Source: Intestinimonas aquisgranensis (GTDB lineage: Bacteria; Bacillota; Clostridia; Oscillospirales; Oscillospiraceae). From it: a stretch of 37,507 nt of DNA. This document shows positions 28,401-34,288 of the stretch, one piece after another. The stretch's first letter is position 1. Every line of letters starts with the position of its first letter. The notes below the pieces were generated by a model. The model was not told the origin of the DNA and made no database searches. It was given only the letters and a program-made list of their open reading frames with translations. The stretch lies in contig JAJEQY010000028.1 in the NCBI GenBank assembly GCA_020687605.1, positions 1 to 37,507 of the forward strand, in the 5' to 3' direction. A program made the position numbers and the translations under genes.

Positions 28401-29588
28401 GCAGACTCCGGTGATCACCTCGTCCATGGCAGAGGCCGCCTGGTTCGCCAGCTCGGCGCATCCGTCACATTCGTCCAGCTTTTCCTCCAGCGTGTGCAGG
28501 ACCAACGGCCGCTGGGCATGCAGGGAGGGGAAATCTCTCAGCATGCGCTCCAGCTCAGTCCACCGGCGCTCATAGCCACCGATCTGCTGTTCCAGAGTGG
28601 CCGCGGGGGCCTCCCCCCGGGTCAGGGCCCGCAGGTACTCCTCTACCTGGGGAAGCAGCTCCTCTCTGACCGCCTTGAGGGCTTCGATCTTGTCCCGCAG
28701 CTGCCTAGAGTCGGCCACCGGGAACCGGTGAGACGACAGCGCAAAGCGCTCGGCAAGCCATTTGCCCAGGCCGTTCTCCGACGGCTCATCCGGATAGCAG
28801 AATCCCGCCAGGCGCAGGTGCTGCTTCGTACCATCCTCATTCCTGGGATTGACCTCCAGAACACAGTAGATCATTTCTCCACCGCTGGTGGTAAGGCCGG
28901 TGGGAAAGGCCAGTCTGGAGGGATCATCCCCGATAGCATTCAGTAAAAGGCCGTCCTGCCCCAGCAGCGCGGCGCCCATCTGATGGGCCACGGCATCTCT
29001 GATCTCGCTGTCTTTCATGCCCTCAAACGTATTGTACTGGCGAAGCTGTCTGGTATTGATGTTCCACCAGTTCATAAATGCGACGGCATGCATCTGGCGG
29101 ATCTCTTCCGCATTGTCCGCCGGTTGGGGTACTGCCTGTTCCGTCCTGAGAATCAGGAGGCGCCCGTCTTCACTTTTGTCAAATTGCGGAAAGGTGGAGA
29201 ACAGCCACTGCTGCAGTCCCTTTCCTTCCGCATATTTGTGATAGTCGATGCCGCACTGGGTTTTGAGGCGGTCAGGAATCGTGGCAAAGAGAACCGGGTC
29301 CTCTGATTTAATCCATGTCTCCAAAAAAGAGGCGATTTTCCGCAGATCCCTGGCCTCCACATCCCCGGCCAGATACACAGTTTCCATCCCGTTGCTGCCA
29401 TCGATGAACAACTCCGGGAAATGTTCCCCCAACCAGCGTTTGGGACCAATCCCTCCGTAGATGGAACGGTCGATCCCAGCCTCCTGAAGGATCAGGGAGA
29501 CCTGGTTCAGCCTGATGGAGCCCCACTCGTTCGCACGAATTTTTGCCGTCAGAACATCCAACACGCGCTTTCGTTCAAACCCAGTCAC
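19494..29588 (-). CDS. Giant LOTUS-solenoid-AAA+ protein, 3364 residues, possible defence sensor
   Basis: This uninterrupted gene encodes one of the largest proteins expected in such a genome. In order: two LOTUS/OST-HTH-like winged helices (about 11-73 and 82-148, sharing G-x-G-x3-WL-x3-FP); an alpha/beta segment to about 290; a very long alpha-solenoid to about 2800, including four related units starting near 560, 730, 913 and 1094; a beta-sandwich (about 2810-2920); and a C-terminal AAA+ module with Walker A GMKRTGKS (2965-2972), Walker B VVLVDEVE with D3081-E3082, a sensor-like FVLCGSDFF, a TGGLPW motif and a terminal winged helix. The start is GTG at 29588, with AAGGAGGG upstream. No signal peptide or membrane segment is seen. 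The layout recalls large sensor NTPases of conflict systems, but function is unproven. Confidence 0.85.
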   Translation of the reverse strand: MTGFERKRVLDVLTAKIRANEWGSIRLNQVSLILQEAGIDRSIYGGIGPKRWLGEHFPELFIDGSNGMETVYLAGDVEARDLRKIASFLETWIKSEDPVLFATIPDRLKTQCGIDYHKYAEGKGLQQWLFSTFPQFDKSEDGRLLILRTEQAVPQPADNAEEIRQMHAVAFMNWWNINTRQLRQYNTFEGMKDSEIRDAVAHQMGAALLGQDGLLLNAIGDDPSRLAFPTGLTTSGGEMIYCVLEVNPRNEDGTKQHLRLAGFCYPDEPSENGLGKWLAERFALSSHRFPVADSRQLRDKIEALKAVREELLPQVEEYLRALTRGEAPAATLEQQIGGYERRWTELERMLRDFPSLHAQRPLVLHTLEEKLDECDGCAELANQAASAMDEVITGVCRLYVANHLGDFQSSTPERDREQLHALCGAGGTDASALLALLKPYQKLLTVMKAQVYQDAEDALEEVTGHFTEISYKFATQVLIASREEDYHPLLDLDRIEGLVRQCMTVAASGKRTDSQPKEPMHADELLEQVLRREKDWPLRWLTCISALLPEDELGKALVLGDEKALRRLLTAPDQKKLEHATMEATPFGAASRLLAVQGNRDRLAERYLLFGLQYDQERCVPALYRLYRENDQRAQFESLWNQYSKKLPYSDDDLVYWFTIRSADPGSDSAYLDELEAFLSTHPDQQKNDRLKKYLHGLTPRLQCRPAAFWSWLGVGSTPSNPFESALENNDLERIYAVLDDASGMRAMGYTVEDVAQIRAALGQDLPAGMDGVSKALRVMTVQKNKNGTAERLLWAAATSPKAALALFDLYHENGDSASVCWLAERLSIRLSEQDARSGAYIRSLIEQHQRGALAAFIKLHPTLLYREGVLDELAAGEREQPEQEKLWTPLQTWHAAHPISGGCPFEKALAEGDLAAMRDCLAQPAQMEAWGYPETLRAQMEQALEQSAVLEKGEQAAALRIWTFQGNLHRFLEGYLYQNLEKGQGWSYQGLFRLMFKEKRYREAVAYYNAYAALRSSEQNTDRYLWSLMALEQYDLLLKRVDESPTCLQHDAELARAVFQIAARCGKREFIARTRRVINLLPQNRFEESVIRLDLPGMQQLISDPSQLLELGYTREEITHFKECFGKPYPKGSDPFSVGSRVRMFLGDDRAEQFLLEAEEDPRSARILFDMYNKAERWDDLCFLYRRHEAEHVWNDHFRKIYIYTLSKTTSPQNCEEFIKYVDETPQLDKNNSEVRWLYLRALRGAGRQAEAAAQEDLILAGDTQIKPRIAANYFDLLWTAGEEQDREHAVTFAARLCAAYENQLTLEELRSLASVNGHLLQEPDRERWTEFLRQNGLEEFLWLLNCCFGFDLAGGGEKAERFSLALKARLDATGTGEIRRRRLMLYSEYMAKSSTSEETRLALADSLLSAWFGVLTPDGTGIDGDAWSAFTALSGEMRLSPMQYEAVLRVWSDSVDQMEQAEQKSALLVCGVTIFGQICARGAADVGSDQEGALEGTISAMRDKIADTWIELFEQGCDIGDQEWQSFADFWTRAHLTEDQLHRMDAAWAARLGKLERLSARFFTRMALVASAADGERQYVPSFMNQLVEAFVSWVKDGCVPDEPEQWAAVRDFLGIPALSHAQMSRLIDALADRRGFSDEALWGEVQRRCEKQWPDLCYQWEKKELLSLDSEDEKRPALLQQLLQLAAALEEGISFDRTDLQLLYEGVCKDLSPQNVHLLGTAYAQAGSTELAQILSALEEGDWQGAHPERLTAWFCRTLDGQDLEWIRRYARWWAPLIRLSAEDQQTKVMVDFLGLTEGSVGEFYQQSVTRLLLSDIGNLKYLRCFLRIVPGLSEQALSKLEYMEAEQDPERMDTVIKECIDRGQYDLASTLLLQKMERPMHNSSVAGQLLGALYTPESLQACPALKDRIPDMLAGIQKMNERDSQGRWKNIGRAVDITCLAEREDLFFEILGRAALQDFPEKWAVVIGSLVLRGEFGQAEHWIEEAKVQSSSQYLLLLDHVIRDCLESGRLSHKNELLVRSIPRNGNRRTLDLYGQLVAFAFDRDWEKECAQAFAFLYEQDASDKALVACCIQLFMADADELGVQFLYQVAQAYFDVTHESYLLRAAKSMAVIHSCLPYRETEKGEVVAHCMGRLNMDNREQLSELLALENQCRAFLSDAGDEKQKQELLLRAATGWWRMDYEVLALVTSQKELVKRLIEIYPISFAAACMRSALLYQADEHYLSEMERLLAECGQSSHLDRCGSKISRVVDIAPPRIPVMERLLDRPVELPWLYPHMFESVLETGDADQVRSEIGLLLSIQPNFSYVHYQGNLYRLKEMIDNDYPQYQELMLQLLTQRSTDETSPENLEPPSDYLDRGDYLMTVNAAEYQLRKLEQSPQPNRFMKTLNETYRQLGLFMTGQLSAAEKSRIPLAQYMNMANLLCQGDSYKDLQVLMEPCKAKWKICIRCVQELIQGQPNNILYALKQKPFLAHEGCSAIVFRLARQFVSGKNLGQNLLREENRKKGRSWDWGTFQADEIPPTTSTSEAFLFGVKWRNPAPIRPFQEDLDDMLKELLHEDRFEETGDDKGMGEMPRELREAYRSFRSIPYVVEQTAHWLGRMSKQTEETSISRERLTSALRNARKNTDRIKYYGQLIALDWNSEGSTTLCWYCVELGLLLFDEACEKKGLGRCATAKARKILYEMAPCLPGITVNGNIARRIRTDLHDCLVSYEDLSELISDCNQPNMLTLCQAITDKQVQRSLREHVLSVREVGDKMSTPMTNTERLNWLRSSIAQCDATRDNFNNEFKQSLSKLLNQQVLMLQGTALVNLKIYNETGPQGEGHLFGGIENLGAQSVTNVCLDLRLDGVVYQRYQLNLLEGGSMVPFDLAYEADEDQEELHYALSGKFTAEGGEEEQIMPVEGVLRLEDLSESDFHYGIYQVDVPCTEENYTERRDIQQILNMYFGPQNSFSRFPNLAIYGMKRTGKSSVLRRLEYMFRTRPEGAPYYVETSGEGARGSVLERVYFILVNQVLNKLGYRFQTEPGWEAMRQKWEAFCQKWETCPAATTPQKWGWLNEFYTSLGHEWFRDTGLVVLVDEVENLYWDYGEPDGETGMEAVEDTEESGVALYITDSDADAPGSTDTSGLWDTISNIMQAENAPVRFVLCGSDFFTNKMVLEGDNLTQLFQRIVKLSVGRMANKELNQSMRATEGEHNDLCYHERSLDYLWSITGGLPWHSKKIVNTIIEKRLVYMEGAVREIIYPSDIIWGVDRILNDPIASSDGNYGMVALTADERVLLDILTEELRTASTWISDDKLRTYFHARVGEESWEKRYERAMKTLLSERQMIKSRGKDQSGPYQFGCELYRLYNRREQPEQFVIR

Positions 29589-29664
29589 TGGTGTCCCTCC
29601 TTATTTCCTCGGCCTGCCCCAAAATGGCGGGCAGATCCGACTCACGACGCCGTATGTACATGCA

Positions 29665-29693
29665 ATTATACTGCGCTCATACAGTACTGTCAA
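29665..29693 (-). promoter_or_regulatory. Consensus promoter of the giant-protein operon with overlapping dyads
   Basis: On the minus strand TTGACA (29688-29693) and TATAAT (29665-29670) are separated by exactly 17 bases, a full consensus. The palindrome ACAGTACTGT (29681-29690) overlaps the -35, and the dyad TACTG-N8-CAGTA (29669-29686) overlaps the last bases of the -10 and fills most of the spacer. A further palindrome ATGTACAT lies at 29654-29661, near the expected start of transcription. This suggests a strong promoter held off by an unknown repressor. Confidence 0.8.
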
Positions 29694-29796
29694 TTTTAGC
29701 TAGCCCTTCCCAAAGTTTTAAAAAGCTACGTTTTTGCTTATAAATAGCATCTTTCTGTCACTGAAATAACTCATTGTCTTCCCGCATACTGTCTTG

Positions 29797-29884
29797 GTGA
29801 CTGTGAGACGGAGTGGGACACGCTGAACGTCTTTGCTCCGGCTCCAACATCCGCTGTCCCACATTGAGTCACAAGAGGAGCCGG
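29797..29884. other. Structured intergenic segment between giant gene promoter and tRNA
   Basis: GTGACT (29797-29802) pairs with AGTCAC (29867-29872), and inside it GTGGGACA (29813-29820) pairs with TGTCCCAC (29855-29862). CCGGCTCC (29838-29845), in the loop, can pair with GGAGCCGG (29877-29884) outside, a pseudoknot-like or alternative fold. I see no credible coding sequence in 29700-29935. It may be a small structured RNA, a leader, or a remnant of a dispersed repeat. Confidence 0.35.
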
Positions 29885-29934
29885 TGCCCGGATAGGGTCG
29901 CAATCGGTCCAAAGAAGCAGTTCTTTATGCGAAG

Positions 29935-29966
29935 AAAAAACGAGCAAGCGGCATGCCGCTTGCTCG
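29935..29966 (-). terminator. Terminator of the tRNA-Leu gene
   Basis: A perfect 26-base palindrome (29941-29966; CGAGCAAGCGGCA paired with its complement) is followed on the minus strand by a run of T (complement of the A-run at 29935-29940). It lies four bases past the tRNA 3' end. Confidence 0.9.
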
Positions 29967-29969
29967 TTT

Positions 29970-30054
29970 TGGTGCGCCTGAAGGGACTCGAACCCGCACG
30001 TCTCTCGACACGAGAACCTAAATCTCGCATGTCTACCAATTCCATCACAGGCGC
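29970..30054 (-). tRNA. tRNA-Leu (anticodon UAG)
   Basis: The 85-base gene folds as a class II tRNA with a long variable arm. The acceptor stem pairs GCGCCTG (5') with CAGGCGC (3'), followed by discriminator A and an encoded CCA. The anticodon stem CGAGA/TCTCG encloses the loop TTTAGGT, giving anticodon TAG. The T arm contains GGTTCGAGTCC. Its 3' end faces the giant-protein operon. Confidence 0.97.
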
Positions 30055-30090
30055 GTATTTGACATTTCTTCTCTGCCGAATACAGGTCAC

Positions 30091-30119
30091 ATTCTACCAT
30101 TTCACATGCAAAAAGTCAA
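30091..30119 (-). promoter_or_regulatory. Promoter of the tRNA-Leu gene
   Basis: On the minus strand TTGACT (30114-30119) and TAGAAT (30091-30096) are 17 bases apart, about 36 bases before the tRNA 5' end. Confidence 0.75.
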
Positions 30120-30148
30120 TTGCACAGCGCTGGGGAACGTGGTATCAT
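30120..30148 (+). promoter_or_regulatory. Promoter of the pyridoxal kinase gene
   Basis: TTGCAC (30120-30125) and TATCAT (30143-30148) are 17 bases apart, giving a leader of about 50 bases. It is back to back with the tRNA promoter. Confidence 0.6.
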
Positions 30149-30205
30149 GGGGGCACAAGAATACGCGTCTCACCCCAGCAGGGGCAGACGCACGGGAGGG
30201 ATACC

Positions 30206-31045
30206 ATGAATCGCACGCCAAAGGTGGCCGCCGTCCATGACCTGTCCGGTTTGGGGCGCTGCTCTCTCTCGGTGATCCTGCCGGTCCTCTCCGTCATGGG
30301 CGCCCAGTGCTGCCCTCTGCCCACGGCGGTCCTCTCCGCCCATACCGCCTTCCCCGCCCCAGAGGCCGCCGCCTTCCAGGACCTCACCGGTGCCATGGAA
30401 CAAACCCTGCTCCATTGGGAGGCCCTCCACACCTCCTTTGACGCCATCTACTCCGGCTTCGTCGGCTCCCTGCAACAAATTGCCGTCCTCCGCCGTCTCA
30501 TCCGCCGGTTCCGCCAGCGGGAGACCCTGGTCCTCATCGATCCCGTCATGGGGGACCACGGCCGGGTCTACCGCACCTACACCCCCGAGATGTGCCAGCA
30601 GATGATCCAGCTCACCGCCGAAGCCGACCTCATTACCCCCAACCTCACCGAAGCCGCCCTCCTCCTGGGCGAGCCCTTCGACCACATCCCCACCAGCCAG
30701 GCCGGCATGGAGGAGTGGCTCCGCCGCCTCTCCCTGGATGGCAGGCGCTCCGTGGTGGTCACCGGCGTCAGCTTCGCTCCCAAGGCACTTGGCGCCGGCT
30801 GTCTGGACTGCCGCAGCGGCAAGATCCGCTTCGCCATGGCACCTCTGGAGCCGGGTCATTTCTTTGGCACCGGCGATCTCTTCTCCGCCGTCCTCCTGGG
30901 CAGCCTCCTCCGGGGGGAGACCCTGTCTGAGTCCACCGCCCGTGCCGTGGATTTTATCCAGAAATCTGTGGCACGCACCCTGGCCGCCGGCACGCCTATA
31001 CTGGAAGGCGTCCAGTTCGAGCCCCTTCTCCGTGAGCTGCTATAA
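30206..31045 (+). CDS. Pyridoxal/pyridoxamine kinase, ribokinase superfamily
   Basis: This 279-residue enzyme phosphorylates pyridoxal or pyridoxamine in the vitamin B6 salvage pathway. The N-terminus VAAVHDLSGLGRCSL is characteristic of the Firmicutes pyridoxamine kinase branch. The C-terminal signature FFGTGDLFSAVL contains the catalytic Asp. ATG at 30206 is preceded by GGGAGGG; the open frame extends further upstream through the tRNA gene, which rules out earlier starts. It is a single-gene unit ending at the hairpin at 31054-31088. Confidence 0.9.
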   Translation: MNRTPKVAAVHDLSGLGRCSLSVILPVLSVMGAQCCPLPTAVLSAHTAFPAPEAAAFQDLTGAMEQTLLHWEALHTSFDAIYSGFVGSLQQIAVLRRLIRRFRQRETLVLIDPVMGDHGRVYRTYTPEMCQQMIQLTAEADLITPNLTEAALLLGEPFDHIPTSQAGMEEWLRRLSLDGRRSVVVTGVSFAPKALGAGCLDCRSGKIRFAMAPLEPGHFFGTGDLFSAVLLGSLLRGETLSESTARAVDFIQKSVARTLAAGTPILEGVQFEPLLRELL

Positions 31046-31053
31046 ACGACATG

Positions 31054-31088
31054 AAAAGCCCGCCGTCCACTCCGGACAGCGGGCTTTT
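31054..31088. terminator. Bidirectional terminator
   Basis: AAAAGCCCGC (31054-31063) pairs with GCGGGCTTTT (31079-31088), with an additional GTCC/GGAC pairing inside. It serves the pyridoxal kinase gene and the convergent SDR gene, which ends at 31098. Confidence 0.9.
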
Positions 31089-31097
31089 GCTTTCCTG

Positions 31098-31856
31098 TCA
31101 GTTCAATCCGCTCTTCCGCCGCTGCACCCGCCAGCATAGCCGTGCCAGCACCGGGTCGGGCACAAAGCGCTGGAAGAAGTGGACCGCCTTCATCCGCACT
31201 CCGGGCAGGATGAGGAGCTGCCCCCGGAGGGTGCCGGCCACCGCCAGCCGAGCCACTGAAGTACTGTCCATCCCCGGGATGGAGAACCGCACATCGGCCA
31301 CCTGGTCAAACTCTGTGGGCACCGGCCCGGGGCAGAGAACACTGATGGTCACCTTACTTTTCGCCCGACGCAGCTCCTCGGCCACCGCCTCAGAGAGCCG
31401 GAGGACATAGGCCTTGGAGGCGTAGTAGGAGGACAGCAGAGGCCCCGGCAGGAAGGCCGCTGAAGAGGCCACATTCAGGATGTGTCCCCGTCCCCGGGCC
31501 TTCATCTTGGGCAGGAACAGCTTGGTGAGGGTGTGGAGGGCCACGATATTGACCTCCAGCATCTCCAGCTCGATGTTCAAATCGGTCTCGTCAAAGGGCC
31601 CAAAAAGCCCCCGGCCGGCGTTGTTCACCAGAATGTCGATGTCCTGATCCTTTACCTGCTCCCACAGGGCCTTCACCTGAGCCCGGTCAGTGAGATCGGC
31701 GGGGATCACCTCCACCTTCACCGGCAGCTCATCCGCCAGTTCCCGCAGTCGGTCGGCCCGCCGGGCCGTCAGGATGAGGTCGTACCCCCGCTCCGCCAGT
31801 ACCTTTGCGATCTCCCGTCCGATGCCCGAGCTGGCGCCTGTCACCAGTGCTCTCAT
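31098..31856 (-). CDS. Short-chain dehydrogenase/reductase (SDR) family oxidoreductase
   Basis: This 252-residue classical SDR binds NAD(P) through TGASSGIG (residues 6-13). It has the structural NNAG motif (78-81), a serine at S131/S132 and the catalytic YxxxK pair Y144/K148. The basic residues after the second strand (ARRADRL) suggest NADP. The start is supported by AAAGGAGA just upstream. It lies 31 bases after the SpoVB-like gene on the same strand and may be co-transcribed with it. The C-terminus is basic and includes a hydrophobic stretch, as in DltE/YqjQ-like SDRs. Its substrate cannot be predicted. Confidence 0.9.
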   Translation of the reverse strand: MRALVTGASSGIGREIAKVLAERGYDLILTARRADRLRELADELPVKVEVIPADLTDRAQVKALWEQVKDQDIDILVNNAGRGLFGPFDETDLNIELEMLEVNIVALHTLTKLFLPKMKARGRGHILNVASSAAFLPGPLLSSYYASKAYVLRLSEAVAEELRRAKSKVTISVLCPGPVPTEFDQVADVRFSIPGMDSTSVARLAVAGTLRGQLLILPGVRMKAVHFFQRFVPDPVLARLCWRVQRRKSGLN

Positions 31857-31887
31857 GGCCCCATCTCCTTTTCTGTTTTTCTTTAGT

Positions 31888-33444
31888 TTACCACGTCCCG
31901 CCCCGGTGGCATACCCTTTTTTTCTTCACTCCCAACAGCTCCCCCAGAGAGATACCCTGGGCGGACAGCGCGGCCAGATAGATCAGGGCGCCGAAAACGA
32001 GGCAGACTACTCCACTCCCGCCTTTGGAGAGTCCCCGATCCTGGAGGATGTGGAAGAGAAGGTTGACGTCCAGGCCCATGAGGAGGGCAGCCAGACCTGG
32101 AGCGGTGAGCCAGCGGAAGAACTCCGGCCGGAGCCCGGCACGCCGGCACAGGGAAACCAGGTTGAGGCACACCCCCAGCAGCTCACTGACCAGTGCGGCG
32201 GTCACATAGCCCTTGAGTCCTACTCCGGGGATGCCCACGGTGAGGGCGGTGAGTCCCAGTTCCGCCGCCCCGGCGATGAGGGCGTTGCGGGCGGCGGCGG
32301 CCTGCCGCCCCACCCCGTTGAGGGAACAGGCCAGGACGGAGCGGTAGCAGGAGAGGGCCACCGACACCGCCAGCGGAGGCAGGTAGGCCCCGGCAGCCGG
32401 CTCCCGGAAGAGCAGGACGGCCAGGTCTGGGCCCAGCACCGACAGCAGGGCCATGGCCGGGAGCATGAGCACCGAGGTGGCCAGCATGGCGCCGCTGACC
32501 CTCCTACGCACCTCCTCCCAACGGCCCAGAGCGGCGGCCTGGGAGAGCCTGGGCATGAGGACCAGGCCCAGAGCGGAGATGAAGGCGGTGGGCAGGCCCA
32601 GCATGGGCAGGGACATACCGAACATGACGCCGAAGGAGGAAACGGCCTGGGAGACCTCCATGCCCCCCGCCACCAGCTTCTGGGGGATGAGGACGGCGCA
32701 GGCCGAGCCCATCAGGTTGCCCAGCAGGGCGGTGGCCGCTACCGGCAGGGCCACCTTGGCGATGCGCCGGTCCAGGACCCTCCCCGGCTCCGGCGCTCCG
32801 CCGCCCCGCCGCTGACGGTGCCAAAGCGTGGTCAGGGTACAGGCGGAAAAGACCTCACAGATCACCATGCCCGCCACGATGAGGCCCACCGTCCGCTCCG
32901 GGTTCTGGGGCAGGAAGAGGAGGAGGAGTCCCAGCACAGCGGCGGTGCGGACCACCTGCTCCAGCACCTCGGAGAAGGCAGGGGGCCGCACCAGACCGGC
33001 GCCGTAGAAGGCGTGCTTGTGGAGGTTTTCCACACCGGTGAGGAGAACGCAGGGGGGCAGCAGCAGCAGGCCCAATCTGGTCCGGGCATCCCCCAGGATA
33101 TAGACCGAGATGGGGTCGGAGAGGAGGATGAGGGCCAGGGTGGGCAGGGCCAGCAGACAGACCAGGAGCACCAGGCAGCGCCTCAAAACCTGCTCTGCCG
33201 CCGTCTCCCGGCCCAGGGCACGGTACTGAGCGGTGAGGTTGGCCACTGCCGCCGTGAGGCCGATGGCGGTCACAGAGAGCAGCACGGAAAAGACCGGCAT
33301 GACCAGTTGATAAAGACCCATGACCTCCGCCCCCACCAGCCGGGAGAGGAGGATCCGGTAGACAAAGCCCAGAAGTTGATTCACAAGGCCGGTAGCGGTG
33401 AGCAGCAGGGTGCCGTACCGCATCGACGTGGAGTCCCACTTCAA
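31888..33444 (-). CDS. SpoVB-like polysaccharide biosynthesis / lipid flippase (MOP superfamily)
   Basis: This 518-residue protein has about 14 hydrophobic membrane segments and the MATE/MurJ/SpoVB fold typical of lipid-linked saccharide flippases. The N-terminal GLVNQLLGFVYRILLSRLVGAEVMGLYQL closely resembles stage V sporulation protein B, which is required for spore cortex formation. The TTG at 33444 is chosen because GGGAGGTG lies just upstream; an ATG at 33423, seven codons in, is a weaker alternative. A 17-base odd palindrome (33474-33490) lies in the probable promoter region. Whether it acts in sporulation or in another envelope process is inferred only from similarity. Confidence 0.88.
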   Translation of the reverse strand: MKWDSTSMRYGTLLLTATGLVNQLLGFVYRILLSRLVGAEVMGLYQLVMPVFSVLLSVTAIGLTAAVANLTAQYRALGRETAAEQVLRRCLVLLVCLLALPTLALILLSDPISVYILGDARTRLGLLLLPPCVLLTGVENLHKHAFYGAGLVRPPAFSEVLEQVVRTAAVLGLLLLFLPQNPERTVGLIVAGMVICEVFSACTLTTLWHRQRRGGGAPEPGRVLDRRIAKVALPVAATALLGNLMGSACAVLIPQKLVAGGMEVSQAVSSFGVMFGMSLPMLGLPTAFISALGLVLMPRLSQAAALGRWEEVRRRVSGAMLATSVLMLPAMALLSVLGPDLAVLLFREPAAGAYLPPLAVSVALSCYRSVLACSLNGVGRQAAAARNALIAGAAELGLTALTVGIPGVGLKGYVTAALVSELLGVCLNLVSLCRRAGLRPEFFRWLTAPGLAALLMGLDVNLLFHILQDRGLSKGGSGVVCLVFGALIYLAALSAQGISLGELLGVKKKRVCHRGGTW

Positions 33445-33473
33445 GGGAACACCTCCCTTCTCGGGAAAGTATA

Positions 33474-33490
33474 TTCCACAGCCTGTGGAA
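33474..33490. promoter_or_regulatory. Palindrome upstream of the spoVB-like gene
   Basis: TTCCACAG-C-CTGTGGAA is a perfect 17-base odd palindrome. On the minus strand it directly precedes and partly overlaps ATATACT, a possible -10 element for the spoVB-like gene. It could be a repressor site, but no matching regulator is in the window. Confidence 0.4.
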
Positions 33491-33511
33491 ACTTGCCTGG
33501 GCCTTCTCCCA

Positions 33512-33540
33512 TTGTCAAGAAGTCCCGAATGTTGTATAAT
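33512..33540 (+). promoter_or_regulatory. Sigma-A promoter of pyrE
   Basis: TTGTCA (33512-33517) and a perfect TATAAT (33535-33540) are 17 bases apart. The leader of about 60 bases carries only a small GC-rich hairpin. Confidence 0.8.
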
Positions 33541-33607
33541 GGTATTTACTGACCAGACCGCCCGGGCTGCCGCCCAGGGCGCAAAACATGGGAAAGGGTG
33601 CCATCAC

Positions 33608-34288
33608 ATGTCCATGACCTACAAAGAGGAATTCATCACCTTTATGGTGCGCTCCGGCGTGCTCACCTTCGGCGACTTCACCACCAAGTCCGGCCGCAAG
33701 ACCCCCTACTTCATCAACACCGGCAACTACAAGACCGGCGCCCAGGCTGCCAAGCTGGGCGACTACTACGCCGCCTGCATCCAGCAGAATCTGCCCGACG
33801 GCGTCACCTGCCTCTTTGGCCCCGCCTACAAGGGCATCCCCCTGGCCGTCTCCGCCGCCGCCTCCCTCTACCGCAACTATGACCGGGACCTCCCCTATTG
33901 CTTCAACCGCAAGGAGGCCAAGGACCACGGCGAGGGCGGCTCCATGGTGGGCTACAAGCCCCAGGACGGCGACGACGTGGTCATCGTGGAGGACGTGGTC
34001 ACCGCCGGCACCGCCGTCCGGGAGTCCATCGAGCTCTTCAAGCAGGTGGCCAAGGTCCACATGAAGGCCCTCATCGTCTCCGTGGACCGGATGGAGCGGG
34101 GCACCAAGGACTGCTCCACCCTGGACGAGCTGCGCCAGGACCACGGCATCGCCGTCTACCCCATCGTCACCGTCCGGGAGATCATCGCCTTCCTCCACAA
34201 CCGGGAGATCGACGGCAAGGTCTACATCGACGACGAGATGAAGGCGAAGATGGAGGCTTATCTGGAGCAGTACGGCCCCAAGGTCTAA
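33608..34288 (+). CDS. pyrE: Orotate phosphoribosyltransferase
   Basis: This 226-residue enzyme joins orotate and PRPP to make OMP in pyrimidine synthesis. The PRPP-binding motif VVIVEDVVTAGTAV, with the acidic pair E128-D129, is clear. Other PyrE hallmarks are KSGRKTPYFINTGNYKTG near the N-terminus and FGPAYKGIPLA in the middle. The ATG at 33608 was preferred to the ATG at 33614 because of spacing from AAAGGG. The gene ends with MEAYLEQYGPKV; a second copy of this ending occurs downstream, after a palindromic element. No other pyr genes are in the window. Confidence 0.93.
   Translation: MSMTYKEEFITFMVRSGVLTFGDFTTKSGRKTPYFINTGNYKTGAQAAKLGDYYAACIQQNLPDGVTCLFGPAYKGIPLAVSAAASLYRNYDRDLPYCFNRKEAKDHGEGGSMVGYKPQDGDDVVIVEDVVTAGTAVRESIELFKQVAKVHMKALIVSVDRMERGTKDCSTLDELRQDHGIAVYPIVTVREIIAFLHNREIDGKVYIDDEMKAKMEAYLEQYGPKV

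Noticed and set aside
29669..29686. Resemblance of the TACTG-N8-CAGTA dyad to the E. coli LexA box
   Set aside because: The E. coli box has a 10-base centre, and Firmicutes LexA uses GAAC-N4-GTTC, which is what precedes uvrB here. SOS control of the giant operon is not supported.
17093..30054. A search by eye for attachment-site duplication of the tRNA-Leu 3' end around the giant-protein operon
   Set aside because: No copy of the tRNA 3' end was seen near 17000-17200 and no integrase or transposase gene is present, so an integrative element is not called.
29813..30205. Upstream extension of the pyridoxal kinase frame
   Set aside because: The extension runs antisense through the tRNA-Leu gene and its terminator; the ATG at 30206 has a good ribosome binding site and matches the family start.
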